From the NCBI RefSeq assembly GCF_002150765.1, contig NZ_MUYM01000081.1:35904-99903 (forward strand): a DNA stretch of 64,000 bases, in the 5' to 3' direction. The notes under the pieces are model-generated. The model made no database searches, was not told the DNA's origin, and saw only the letters and a list, made by a program, of their open reading frames with translations. Origin of the DNA: Lentzea kentuckyensis. GTDB taxonomy: Bacteria > Actinomycetota > Actinomycetes > Mycobacteriales > Pseudonocardiaceae. Positions 9,067 to 16,689 of the stretch are shown one piece after another. The position numbers were made by a program, and so were the translations under genes. How positions within the stretch are numbered: the first letter of the stretch is position 1; every line of letters starts with the position of its first letter.

Positions 9067-9594
9067 ATGACCGCGACAACTGGCACACGGGACGGCAGGG
9101 AGCGCCGTAGATACCGACCAGGTCCTACGACCGCAGGGGCAATAATCGGCGCGGTCGTTCCGGACTCCCTCACGGCAGCGTGCCTGAAGACGGAGCCGCT
9201 CCCCTCGATCAACCTCAGCGAGCTGTCGCGGGACGGCACGATCCACTTCGGAATGGCCGCGATCGACGACCACGGCAGGTTCACCGACCGCCGGATCCTT
9301 CGGACGCTGAGCTGGGAGCCAGAAGGCCGGATCGACATCGCGCTACACGGCGACATCATCGTTGTTCGCTCAGTTCACTACGGAACTGACCTGGTCTCGC
9401 CCAGAGGTTTCATCAAGCTGCCGCTCCCGATCCGGAGGTGGCGTTCCCTGAACGCCGGCGACAGACTGCTGCTCGTTTCCATTCCCACGTCGGCAGTGCT
9501 CTTGGCGTACGACTGCGCGGCGTTGGGGAAAATTCTCAACGCGTACCACGCACCTGCTGTCGGACTCGATCATGCAGCGCCCAGATGCAGCTGA
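9067..9594 (+). CDS. AbrB/SpoVT-like double-domain protein (partner of tyrosine recombinase)
   Basis: The 175-residue protein has two segments that look like AbrB swapped-hairpin halves: DDHGRFTDRRILRTLSWEP with RIDIAL, and SPRGFIKLPLPIRRWRSLNA followed by GDRLLLVSIP and VLLAYD. AbrB/MazE folds bind DNA as dimers; two copies in one chain could make a self-contained unit. The last 23 bases overlap the start of the recombinase gene, implying coupled translation. The protein at 46498-46947 has the same two-part organisation and also overlaps a recombinase, so the pair is a repeated module. The N-terminal 35 residues are basic. Confidence 0.65.
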   Translation: MTATTGTRDGRERRRYRPGPTTAGAIIGAVVPDSLTAACLKTEPLPSINLSELSRDGTIHFGMAAIDDHGRFTDRRILRTLSWEPEGRIDIALHGDIIVVRSVHYGTDLVSPRGFIKLPLPIRRWRSLNAGDRLLLVSIPTSAVLLAYDCAALGKILNAYHAPAVGLDHAAPRCS

Positions 9595-10600
9595 TCTAGC
9601 TACAGCTCGCGCAGTGCTCGAGCGGCTAGGCGTGACCCCCGAGGATCTTCTCGACGCGCAGCAAGCTCCAGGCGAGCACGTGCCAACCTTCGCCGAGTTC
9701 GTGCCCGTTGTCGCGACCGCGGTGAGCGATGGGACCAGGCGCCTCTACGGAATCTATTGGGCTCGAGTGGTGACGCTCTGGGGAACTCGAACGCTCGATG
9801 AGCCTACAGCTACTGAAATCGCAGCGTTGGTCGAATCCACGAAGTCGCGGGCTGTGGTGCGGCGCAACAGTCGTGGCGGCCGGAGCGCTGGCGAGCACAT
9901 GGTCGCCGCGCTGCGCTGTCTCTACAAGTTTGCGGCCGCCGATGACCACATCGCACTTGCACGCAACCCCGCGCTGCTCGTCGCAAAGCCTCGCAGGATC
10001 CCGTCGACACGCCGAGGCCTGCAGAACGTGCGGGTCGAGGAGGTCGCGGAAGTCGCGTCCACGACGGGGAACGACCCAGCGCTCGACGCGCTCCTCGTCC
10101 GCCTTCACCTGGAAACGGCCTGCCGCACTGGTGCTGCGCTCGCTCTTCGCCCCTGCGACATCGACGAAGAACAGTGCCTGATCCTTCTGCAGGAGAAGGG
10201 TGGGGTCTTCCGCTGGCAGCCAGCATCTCCGACCCTCATCGCGCACCTGATCGACCACGGCCTCGTGCGCGGCAGTGTGGATCCACGAGGTCCGCTGCTC
10301 CGCTACCGAGATGGCAGGCCCCTCACGAAGCGCCGCTACGACGGCCTGTGGGCACGCGTGCGCCGACAACACGAGTGGGCTGCACGCCAGCTGGTCAGCA
10401 CACATTGGTTGCGCCACACGACGCTCACCTTCGTTGAACGCAGGTTCGGACTGGCCATCGCCCAGGCCTACGCAGGCCACTCGCCGGCAAACAACTCCGC
10501 GACCACAACGACGACCTACGTCCGCGCCAACGAGATCGAGGTCGCAACCGCGCTGTCCGCACTCACGGGCGAGCCGCACCCTCTCGCCATTGGAGCGTGA
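9572..10600 (+). CDS. Tyrosine recombinase/integrase
   Basis: The 342-residue protein has the full catalytic set: R185 (ETACRTGAALAL), K209 (LLQEKGG), H278xxR281 (STHWLRHTTL), H303 (YAGHSP) and nucleophile Y316 (TTTYVRANE). An N-terminal SAM-like DNA-binding region precedes it. Such enzymes cut and rejoin DNA through a 3'-phosphotyrosine. The start lies inside the preceding AbrB-like gene. No tRNA or obvious attachment repeat flanks it, so it may not be a phage integrase in current use. The recombinase at 46937-47935 is clearly homologous, sharing for example the HWLRHTTLT core and the ALSALTG-PHPL tail. Confidence 0.9.
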   Translation: MQRPDAADLATARAVLERLGVTPEDLLDAQQAPGEHVPTFAEFVPVVATAVSDGTRRLYGIYWARVVTLWGTRTLDEPTATEIAALVESTKSRAVVRRNSRGGRSAGEHMVAALRCLYKFAAADDHIALARNPALLVAKPRRIPSTRRGLQNVRVEEVAEVASTTGNDPALDALLVRLHLETACRTGAALALRPCDIDEEQCLILLQEKGGVFRWQPASPTLIAHLIDHGLVRGSVDPRGPLLRYRDGRPLTKRRYDGLWARVRRQHEWAARQLVSTHWLRHTTLTFVERRFGLAIAQAYAGHSPANNSATTTTTYVRANEIEVATALSALTGEPHPLAIGA

Positions 10601-10666
10601 GGTGGAGGAGACGCCGCACGTGTCTAAGCGAACATATGTGCGAACGCAGTGATAGGTTCTCGCCTC

Positions 10667-10996
10667 ATGGATCGGCAGCTTCTCGAACCGTCCCAAATGG
10701 ATGGTCAGCTCACGTACAGGTTCGATACGACCGGCCGTCGGGTGGCGCTCCTGCCCGCGCGATGCAAACTCGGTCGGCACACCCTCGGCCACTCTCAGTT
10801 CCGAGCGGTCGTGCACGACGGCGAAGCCCACATCAGCTGCCTGGCCTGCGCCACCGACACCCCCGATCACTTCTGGCGGCTGACCGCCACGGCACCCGCA
10901 CCCGACAGGGCGGAGCTGTCCGAGGAGCTTTACCTCGATCTCGTCCAGAGCCGATCGCGGGCTGCACTGTCCTCAAAGGGCGGCCGACATGATTAA
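10667..10996 (+). CDS. Small hypothetical protein with Cys motif
   Basis: From the ATG at 10667 the protein is 109 residues (MDRQLLEPSQMDGQLTYRFD). It carries CKLGRHTLG and CLACATDTPDHFW, suggesting a small zinc-binding fold; the frame extends to a GTG at 10649. The end overlaps the next gene by eight bases, so the two are co-translated. An imperfect palindrome around ACATATGT (about 10629-10645) lies just upstream and may be regulatory. Function unknown. Confidence 0.55.
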   Translation: MDRQLLEPSQMDGQLTYRFDTTGRRVALLPARCKLGRHTLGHSQFRAVVHDGEAHISCLACATDTPDHFWRLTATAPAPDRAELSEELYLDLVQSRSRAALSSKGGRHD

Positions 10997-11297
10997 CAGC
11001 CCATTCACCATCTGGGAGGGCGACGACGTACACGGCCGCAGACCAGTGATCACCGGCGTCTCGGTCAGCCTGGACGACTTGTTCGCCCGCAAACCCGGCG
11101 CCAAGCGGCATGTCATACCCACTGGACTCGACTTGACCGGTGCGGTGAAAGGGCAGCTCCACGGCCGCTTTCCCGGCGTCGAAGGCGACTGGCTCGGCGT
11201 CGTCAACTACGCGATCAACTACGCCGACGGTCGGCGAGAGAAGCTGTACGTGCCCGACCAGCTTGTCTCCTTCGACGTGCTGCGGTTACGCGAGTAG
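10989..11297 (+). CDS. Small hypothetical protein
   Basis: A 102-residue acidic/beta-rich protein starting MINSPFTIWEGDDVHGRRPV. The ATG lies eight bases inside the previous gene, which supports co-translation. No recognisable motif; the segment NYAINYADGRREKLYVPDQL could be part of a small beta-barrel. It ends 95 bases before the ligase gene on the same strand but there is room for a promoter. I do not recognise the family. Confidence 0.55.
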   Translation: MINSPFTIWEGDDVHGRRPVITGVSVSLDDLFARKPGAKRHVIPTGLDLTGAVKGQLHGRFPGVEGDWLGVVNYAINYADGRREKLYVPDQLVSFDVLRLRE

Positions 11298-11391
11298 ACG
11301 GAGCTGACCTGCACCGACGCGCGAAGTTAGGCCGATCGGGTTACCTTCAGATTCCTGGTGAGAGGGCAACACACCAGGAACGGAGGTCACC

Positions 11392-13383
11392 ATGGCCGCA
11401 GCGCACAGCTCCGTTCCCGCGTGGATCGACCCCATGCTCGCCAAGCCCGACGGCGGCCGTCTCCGCGAGGGCCCGCAGTGGGCCTATGAGTACAAGCTGG
11501 ACGGCTACCGCGTGGCGATGCGGATCGCTGCGGACGGCACCACGGTGCTGACCAGCCGTAACGGTCTCGACCTCACCGCCGAGTTCGCTGAGCTGACCGG
11601 CGTGCTCACCGCGGCGCTGCGAGGGCGCGCCGCGGTCCTCGACGGTGAGGTCGTGGTCTACAACGAGGCAGGCCAGATCGACTTCGGCCTGCTGCAGCAA
11701 CGACGAGGCCGCTTCCAAAGGCACCGCACCGCCCGGCGAACTGACCCGTTCGACGACGTCCCGGTCCGGTTCCTGGCGTTCGACCTCCTACAGCTCGACC
11801 ACCAGCTTCTCCTCGACCGGCCGTACGAACAGCGACGGCAACAGCTCACCGAGCTCCCCATGCCTGATCCGTTCCGGATCACCGTGGTGCCGTCGTTCAC
11901 CGCCGACGATCTGTCCGCCGAGCGCCTGACTCCGCAACGGCTCCTCGAGCGCGTGGCAGCAGAAGGTCACGAAGGCCTTGTCGCCAAGCGGCTCGATTCT
12001 CCTTATCTCCCAGGCAAGCGGCCCGACTTCTGGTGCAAGCACCCGCTCGTGCAGACACACGAGGTCATCGTGTGCGGCTGGAGGCCTGGCCAGAGCGGCT
12101 TCACCGGCACCGTCGGCGGACTCCTGCTCGGCGCGCACGACCCGGACACCGGCGACCTGGTCTACATCGGCGATGTGGGCACCGGCTTCACCAGGCAGGA
12201 TCGCGATCAGCTGCGCGACCGGCTGCAACCGCTGGAGCGCCCCGGCCACCCGTTTGCAGTCGCGCCCCCGCGTGAGGATGTCGTGCGTGCTCGATGGGTG
12301 GACCCGGTGCTGGTCGGCGAGGTGCGGTTCCGGCAGTTCACCCGCGGCGACGACGGTCGACTGCGGCACACCGCGTGGCGTGGTTTGCGCGCGGACCGCG
12401 ATCCGTCCGAGGTGATCGCACCGCAGCCAGGCCGCCCCAGCCCGCAGCGTGCCGCCGAGTCGCCCGAGATCGGCAGTCGCGTGACGGTCAACGCGGGTGG
12501 TCGCACACTTACCCTGTCGAACTTGGACAAGGCTCTGTATCCGGACGGCACGACCAAGAGCGAGATCATTGCCTACTACAGCAGGATCGCTCCGATCTTG
12601 CTGCCGCACTTGCGCGACAGACCGGTCACGTTCGTCAGGTTCCCCAACGGGGTACACGGGCAGAAGTTCTTCCAGAAGAACACCGACGCGAGCGCGCCGG
12701 GCTGGCTGCCGACCGTGTCGTTGCGCAGCGGCGGTTCCCGGCGGGGAGCCGACGCGAACGAGATCGTCCGGTATCCGCTGCTGCACGAACTCGCGGCCCT
12801 CGTGTGGGCCGCCAACCTCGCGGCGCTCGAACTCCACGTTCCTCAATGGACAGTTGCGGACGGCGCACGAGAACTGCCGAACAGACTCGTGTTCGATCTC
12901 GATCCCGGACCGGGCACCACGATCGTCGATTGCTGCCGGGTGGCCGAGTGGCTGTACGAAGTGCTCGTCGCCGACGGGCTTGCCCCGGTCGCCACGACTT
13001 CCGGCTCGAAGGGGATGCAGGTCTACGCAGGCATCGAGACGACCAACGCACAGGCCCCTTCGGCTTACGCAAAAGCCATCGCGGTGGCCTTCGAGCAGGA
13101 GACACCTCAACAGGTGACGGCCACAATGACGAAGGCGCGCCGTGAGGGCAAGGTGTTCATCGACTGGAGTCAGAACAACGCCGCCAAGACCACCATCGCG
13201 CCCTACTCGCTACGCGGTCGCGACGAGCCGACCGTGGCAACACCGGTCACGTGGGACGAGGTCCGCGACTGCCGCAAGCCGGAACAGTTGGTGTTCACCG
13301 CGGACGATGTGCTCGAACGAGCAGACGACATTGGCGATCTCTTCGAATCCGTCGACCAGCACCGCGTACCCCTCCCTGGTTGA
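11392..13383 (+). CDS. ligD: Bifunctional ATP-dependent DNA ligase/polymerase (LigD type)
   Basis: The 663-residue protein has a ligase half first. The nucleotidyl-accepting lysine is K35 in EYKLDGYR, followed by LDGEVVVYN, FLAFDLLQLD, EGLVAKRLDSPY and an OB-fold with CKHP..THEVIVCGW. A primase-polymerase half begins near residue 368 (TLSNLDKALYPDG) and carries the metal-binding FDLDPGPG (D502, D504). LigD enzymes act with Ku in non-homologous end joining. The order here is ligase-polymerase with no 3'-phosphoesterase domain, unlike the mycobacterial polymerase-phosphoesterase-ligase order. No Ku gene is in the window. The ATG is preceded by GGAGGTCACC. Confidence 0.92.
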   Translation: MAAAHSSVPAWIDPMLAKPDGGRLREGPQWAYEYKLDGYRVAMRIAADGTTVLTSRNGLDLTAEFAELTGVLTAALRGRAAVLDGEVVVYNEAGQIDFGLLQQRRGRFQRHRTARRTDPFDDVPVRFLAFDLLQLDHQLLLDRPYEQRRQQLTELPMPDPFRITVVPSFTADDLSAERLTPQRLLERVAAEGHEGLVAKRLDSPYLPGKRPDFWCKHPLVQTHEVIVCGWRPGQSGFTGTVGGLLLGAHDPDTGDLVYIGDVGTGFTRQDRDQLRDRLQPLERPGHPFAVAPPREDVVRARWVDPVLVGEVRFRQFTRGDDGRLRHTAWRGLRADRDPSEVIAPQPGRPSPQRAAESPEIGSRVTVNAGGRTLTLSNLDKALYPDGTTKSEIIAYYSRIAPILLPHLRDRPVTFVRFPNGVHGQKFFQKNTDASAPGWLPTVSLRSGGSRRGADANEIVRYPLLHELAALVWAANLAALELHVPQWTVADGARELPNRLVFDLDPGPGTTIVDCCRVAEWLYEVLVADGLAPVATTSGSKGMQVYAGIETTNAQAPSAYAKAIAVAFEQETPQQVTATMTKARREGKVFIDWSQNNAAKTTIAPYSLRGRDEPTVATPVTWDEVRDCRKPEQLVFTADDVLERADDIGDLFESVDQHRVPLPG

Positions 13384-13442
13384 TGTCGATAAGTCGGGCT
13401 GGTGAACGCTGTGGCGATCCAGGTAACCCCGCACGCAACCGC

Positions 13443-14060
13443 TCAGCTGGCCGACGAGCGAAGTCGGCCGAGGCCGGGCAGAAACCGGCCGGCGCGCGAG
13501 GCGTAAGCCTTGTATGCCTCGCCGTGCGTGAGCAGCAGGTACGGTTCCTCCACCACACGGACCTGGACCTCAATCGCGAGTACGAGCGCAACCAGGGCTC
13601 CCAGAGCGATCACGTTGGGCGCCAACAAGGCCAGGCCGACGCCGGTCGTGATCATCGCGGTGAAGACAGGGTTGCGCACGTGCGCGAACAGGCCGTGCGT
13701 GACCAGCGTAGTTGCTTCCGCCTGATCCACACCGATTCGCCAGGACGTGCCCATCACCCGCTGAGCCGCCAACGTGGCCGCGACTCCGCCGGCCGACAGC
13801 ACCGCGCCGATAGCGTGACCGCCTCCTCCATCGAGAGCATCGACCGGTGTGAGCACGCCGGCGAGCTGCAGCGCGGGGGCTGCCAGGCCCAGGACGAGCG
13901 CCGCCGCGAACAGCGCACCGCCCCACCATTCGAGCGAGCCCATCGGGCCGCGGACACCAAGGAAGCCTGTGGACCCTGTCGCGCGCCATTGCACCCAACT
14001 GCGCCAGCCGAACGCCAGCGCCAGGTAGACCACGGACATGCCCAATGCCAAGCCGGCCAT
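13443..14060 (-). CDS. Isoprenylcysteine carboxyl methyltransferase-like membrane protein
   Basis: About 205 residues with four to five hydrophobic helices and the ICMT/PEMT-like C-terminal signature: THGLFAHVRNPVFTAMITTG, then EEPYLLLTHGEAYKAYASRAGRFLPGLG. Family members are integral membrane enzymes that use S-adenosylmethionine; bacterial substrates are mostly unknown. The ATG at 14060 is chosen because GGAGTG lies just upstream; the open frame continues 32 codons further without membrane features. It is last in a same-strand metal/thiol block. Related genes often occur near metal-resistance genes. Confidence 0.8.
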   Translation of the reverse strand: MAGLALGMSVVYLALAFGWRSWVQWRATGSTGFLGVRGPMGSLEWWGGALFAAALVLGLAAPALQLAGVLTPVDALDGGGGHAIGAVLSAGGVAATLAAQRVMGTSWRIGVDQAEATTLVTHGLFAHVRNPVFTAMITTGVGLALLAPNVIALGALVALVLAIEVQVRVVEEPYLLLTHGEAYKAYASRAGRFLPGLGRLRSSAS

Positions 14061-14185
14061 CCGACACTCCTCACAGAATCTCGCCCGCGCTCTCCGCGAA
14101 CTCGTGGACGTTGTCCTGGCGGTCGACACCGACTCCGTGGACGACCCGGTGACCACAAGGTGGCTATAGGAGCGGCGTGCTGATA

Positions 14186-14842
14186 TCAGCCAGTGCCGAG
14201 CGGCTGCGCGTTGCGGGCGGTGAGCATCGCCTTAAGTGTCAGCACTTCAGCGTCCTGGCTGGTCGCGATGGAGTTGGCGAGATTTCGCACGACCGGAGTG
14301 GCCGCCTTCTCCGCCGCGTACCGAGACATCGCGCCGCCACCTTCGTGGTGCCGCGTCATCAGCTGCAGGAACAGCACGTCGAACTCCTTGCCGCTCAACC
14401 CGCGCAGGCGAGCGAGCTCCTGCGACGTAGCCATGCCCGGCATGCGGCCACCGTCCACACCGGACGCGGAATGGTGGTGATCACCGTTCATCCACGTCAT
14501 CAGCTGGCCCGCGGGCGCCTGCTCGAGCTCGCCCCACATGTTGAGCCAGCCCTTCATCCGGCCGACCTGCTCGAGCTGTGTCGATCCGATGTCGAACGCG
14601 ATCTGGCGCACGTCGGGGTCGTCGCTGCGGCTTGGAACGAGGTTGGCCATCTGCACGGCCTGCAGGTGGTGCCACGACATGTCCTGGTTGAACCCAATGT
14701 CGACCGCGGTCGGTGCGTTGTCGGGCGAGCTGGAACGGCCGATAGCGATCCCTCCAGCCGCACCGAGCAGCACCAGTGCGATGCCGACCGCTATCCCGAT
14801 CACCCGCCGGGACCAGTTCGGGGCCGTCGCCTGCGCGTCCAT
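14186..14842 (-). CDS. DUF305 domain protein, membrane-anchored
   Basis: The 218-residue protein starts MDAQATAPNWSRRVIGIAVG, giving one N-terminal membrane helix (about residues 14-36) and an extracytoplasmic helical domain. The DUF305 features are FNQDMSWHHLQAVQMA, then GMATSQELARLRGLSGKEFD and FLQLMTRHHEGGGAM, rich in His and Met and typical of a ferritin-like four-helix fold suspected to bind metals such as copper. GGAGGC precedes the ATG at 14842. It sits in the same-strand block with VKOR, DsbA and a metal ATPase, consistent with periplasmic or surface metal handling, though the role is not established. Confidence 0.88.
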   Translation of the reverse strand: MDAQATAPNWSRRVIGIAVGIALVLLGAAGGIAIGRSSSPDNAPTAVDIGFNQDMSWHHLQAVQMANLVPSRSDDPDVRQIAFDIGSTQLEQVGRMKGWLNMWGELEQAPAGQLMTWMNGDHHHSASGVDGGRMPGMATSQELARLRGLSGKEFDVLFLQLMTRHHEGGGAMSRYAAEKAATPVVRNLANSIATSQDAEVLTLKAMLTARNAQPLGTG

Positions 14843-14903
14843 CAATTGCCTCCAGAATGGGGGCGGCGTTGAACGGCACGCCCCAAGGTGATCAAGACTT
14901 GAG

Positions 14904-15503
14904 TCAGCCGATCAACGTCGACCAGTAGAACCAGAACGCCTGCAGCACCGCACCGGCGATGAGCAGGTACCACAGGATGAGCACCACGCTGTGGTAGTCG
15001 GCCAATGTCGCCGTTGCTCGTCGTGGTGACGGCAGATGCCCTTGCTCCAGGTTGTGCAGCGTCGTGTACCAGAAGATCGGGATCATCACGACCCACACGG
15101 CCATGCAGTACGGGCACAGCGCGCCGATCACGTACAGGCTTTGAAAGATCAGCCAGTGCACGAACACGACGCCGAACGTGACGCCGGCCTGCAGGCCGAG
15201 CCAGCACCAGCGCGGTAGTGCAGCTCCGGTTGCCAGCACCACGCCGATCGTGACGACCGCTGCGAACCCGGCGATGCCGAGCAGCGGGTTCGGGAACCCG
15301 AACACCTCGGCCTGCGAAGTCTTCATGATCGAGCCGCAGCTCAGCACCGGGTTGATGCTGCACGTCGGGACATAGTCGGCGTTTCTGAGCAGCGCGATCT
15401 TCTCGACGGTCAGCACGAAGGCCGTGACCAGGCCGATCCCGCCGCCCGCGATGAGCAGCCACGGGAGCAGCCTGGTCACGAACCGCACTTCGGTTGACGT
15501 CAC
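14904..15503 (-). CDS. Vitamin K epoxide reductase (VKOR) family membrane protein
   Basis: The 199-residue protein has four to five membrane helices and the VKOR cysteines: loop pair C48 and C56 (TCSINPVLSCGS) and the CPYC active site at C130-C133. Bacterial VKOR reoxidises DsbA-like proteins, passing electrons to quinone. The GTG start overlaps the stop of the DsbA-like gene (GTGA at 15500-15503), so the redox partners are co-translated. This is the usual actinobacterial replacement for DsbB. Confidence 0.92.
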   Translation of the reverse strand: MTSTEVRFVTRLLPWLLIAGGGIGLVTAFVLTVEKIALLRNADYVPTCSINPVLSCGSIMKTSQAEVFGFPNPLLGIAGFAAVVTIGVVLATGAALPRWCWLGLQAGVTFGVVFVHWLIFQSLYVIGALCPYCMAVWVVMIPIFWYTTLHNLEQGHLPSPRRATATLADYHSVVLILWYLLIAGAVLQAFWFYWSTLIG

Positions 15504-16186
15504 TTGGCCAGTTCCCGGTCGATGGTGGCCTTGAGCGCGCTGTAGCTCGGCGGACCCTGGAACTTGGTGCCGTTGACGAAGAAGGTCGGCGTGCCCTGGA
15601 CTCCCACGGTCACGCCGTCCTTGCGGTCCTTGAGCACGCGCTCCACAGTGGCCGGGTCGTTCACGTCGGCTTCAAACTTGGCCATGTCCAGGCCGAGGTC
15701 ACGAGCGAATCCGAAGAACGTCTCGCGGTGGGAGACCTGTTGGTCGCCCCAGCTCGCCTGACTCTCGTACATGCGGTGGTACATCGCTTCGAGCTTGCCC
15801 TGCTTGCCCGCGGCCTCCACAACAGTGGCGGCCAGCTCGGCGTTGCGGTGGGCGGGAACCGGGAAGTAACGCATCACGAACGTCACGCGGTCGCCGTACT
15901 CGCCCCGCAGCTTCTCCACGCCGGGGTAAGCCGCACGGCACGCCTCACATTCGAGATCGAGGAACTCGACCACGGTCACCTTGGCGTTGGGCACGTCGTT
16001 GAGCTTGTGACTGTCGGGCCGGACAAGCGCGGCCGTCGCAGGCGCCGGGACGGGTCCGACGGCGTTAGTGGGCCCGGCCTGCTGCGGCGTCGAGGGCCCG
16101 GTGAGCTTGCTGATCAGGATGAAGCCTCCGACCACCACCACGACGACAGCGATGATGATCAACGAAAGCCTGGCGTTCTTGGTCAT
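15500..16186 (-). CDS. DsbA-like thiol:disulfide oxidoreductase, membrane-anchored
   Basis: The 228-residue protein has one N-terminal helix (LSLIIIAVVVVVVGGFILIS), a Pro/Ala linker and a thioredoxin fold of the Thioredoxin_4/DsbA type. The CxxC is C80-E-A-C83 in EFLDLECEACRAAYPG, with the cis-Pro loop VQGTPTFFVNG. It would introduce disulfides in exported proteins, recharged by the downstream VKOR. The ATG at 16186 has AGAGG nine bases before it; the frame opens six codons earlier at a TTG. A strong hairpin separates it from the upstream operon. Confidence 0.92.
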   Translation of the reverse strand: MTKNARLSLIIIAVVVVVVGGFILISKLTGPSTPQQAGPTNAVGPVPAPATAALVRPDSHKLNDVPNAKVTVVEFLDLECEACRAAYPGVEKLRGEYGDRVTFVMRYFPVPAHRNAELAATVVEAAGKQGKLEAMYHRMYESQASWGDQQVSHRETFFGFARDLGLDMAKFEADVNDPATVERVLKDRKDGVTVGVQGTPTFFVNGTKFQGPPSYSALKATIDRELAK

Positions 16187-16220
16187 GACGACATACCTCT
16201 GCAACGGTGCGAAGAATGTG

Positions 16221-16269
16221 GACGATCACGTGCCGCCCCAGCCGGAGGCTGGAGCGGCACGTGATCGTC
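16221..16269 (-). terminator. Strong hairpin terminator after the metal ATPase operon
   Basis: Arms GACGATCACGTGCCGC (16221-16236) and GCGGCACGTGATCGTC (16254-16269) are perfectly complementary over 16 bp. Inside, CCAGCC and GGCTGG pair across a GGA loop, giving about 22 bp with one mismatch. It starts at the stop codon of the small membrane protein and lies before the DsbA start, so it should end transcription of the arsR-ATPase operon. There is no strong T-run, as is common in actinobacteria. Confidence 0.8.
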
Positions 16270-16682
16270 TACGTCCTCAGCACGCAGAGCTGTGTGAGGC
16301 GCACACCCGGACGTCGATCCGGACCCTGCCACGGCACTGGCACGGACACGGCGCTCGCCAGGAACAGCCTGGGACCGAGCAGTCCCGCGATCACGAGCAG
16401 GACGGCGAGCAGCACCGCCAGGCAGGCTTCGGACACTCCGCCGAGGTCTTCGAGCAGATCCGGTGCGGCCTCACCGGTGATCGGCACGTCCGCGAACACC
16501 TGCGTCCCCACGGTCGTGCACTGTGAGGACCAGGCGACGTCCCGCTCGCACGGCGTGCCCTGAAGCAACGCGATCCCGACGACCAGCGCGAGCACGGCGA
16601 AGACCCGCACGAGGCTCACTCGCGCGATCATCCGCATGCTGCCGGCGCCAGACACGCGCACCAGGCTAGCGGTCACGAACAC
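16269..16682 (-). CDS. Small membrane protein in metal-ATPase operon
   Basis: The 137-residue protein has two hydrophobic segments: VSLVRVFAVLALVVGIALL and ACLAVLLAVLLVIAGLLGP. Between them is an extracytoplasmic loop with two cysteines (PCERDVAW, SSQCTTVG). The GTG at 16682 has GAAGG just upstream and lies seven bases after the ATPase stop, so it is almost surely in the same operon; ATG at 16637 or 16631 are alternatives. No known family recognised. It may be an accessory subunit or metal-binding partner of the ATPase; this is inference. Confidence 0.65.
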   Translation of the reverse strand: MFVTASLVRVSGAGSMRMIARVSLVRVFAVLALVVGIALLQGTPCERDVAWSSQCTTVGTQVFADVPITGEAAPDLLEDLGGVSEACLAVLLAVLLVIAGLLGPRLFLASAVSVPVPWQGPDRRPGVRLTQLCVLRT

Positions 16683-16689
16683 GCTGCCT

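Noticed and set aside
9067..10600. AbrB-like plus recombinase as a toxin-antitoxin pair
   Set aside because: The AbrB-like fold recalls MazE antitoxins, but the partner is a complete tyrosine recombinase rather than a toxin.
11788..13110. 440-codon reverse-strand frame opposite LigD
   Set aside because: Shadow of the ligase gene; the forward frame has ligase and polymerase motifs throughout.
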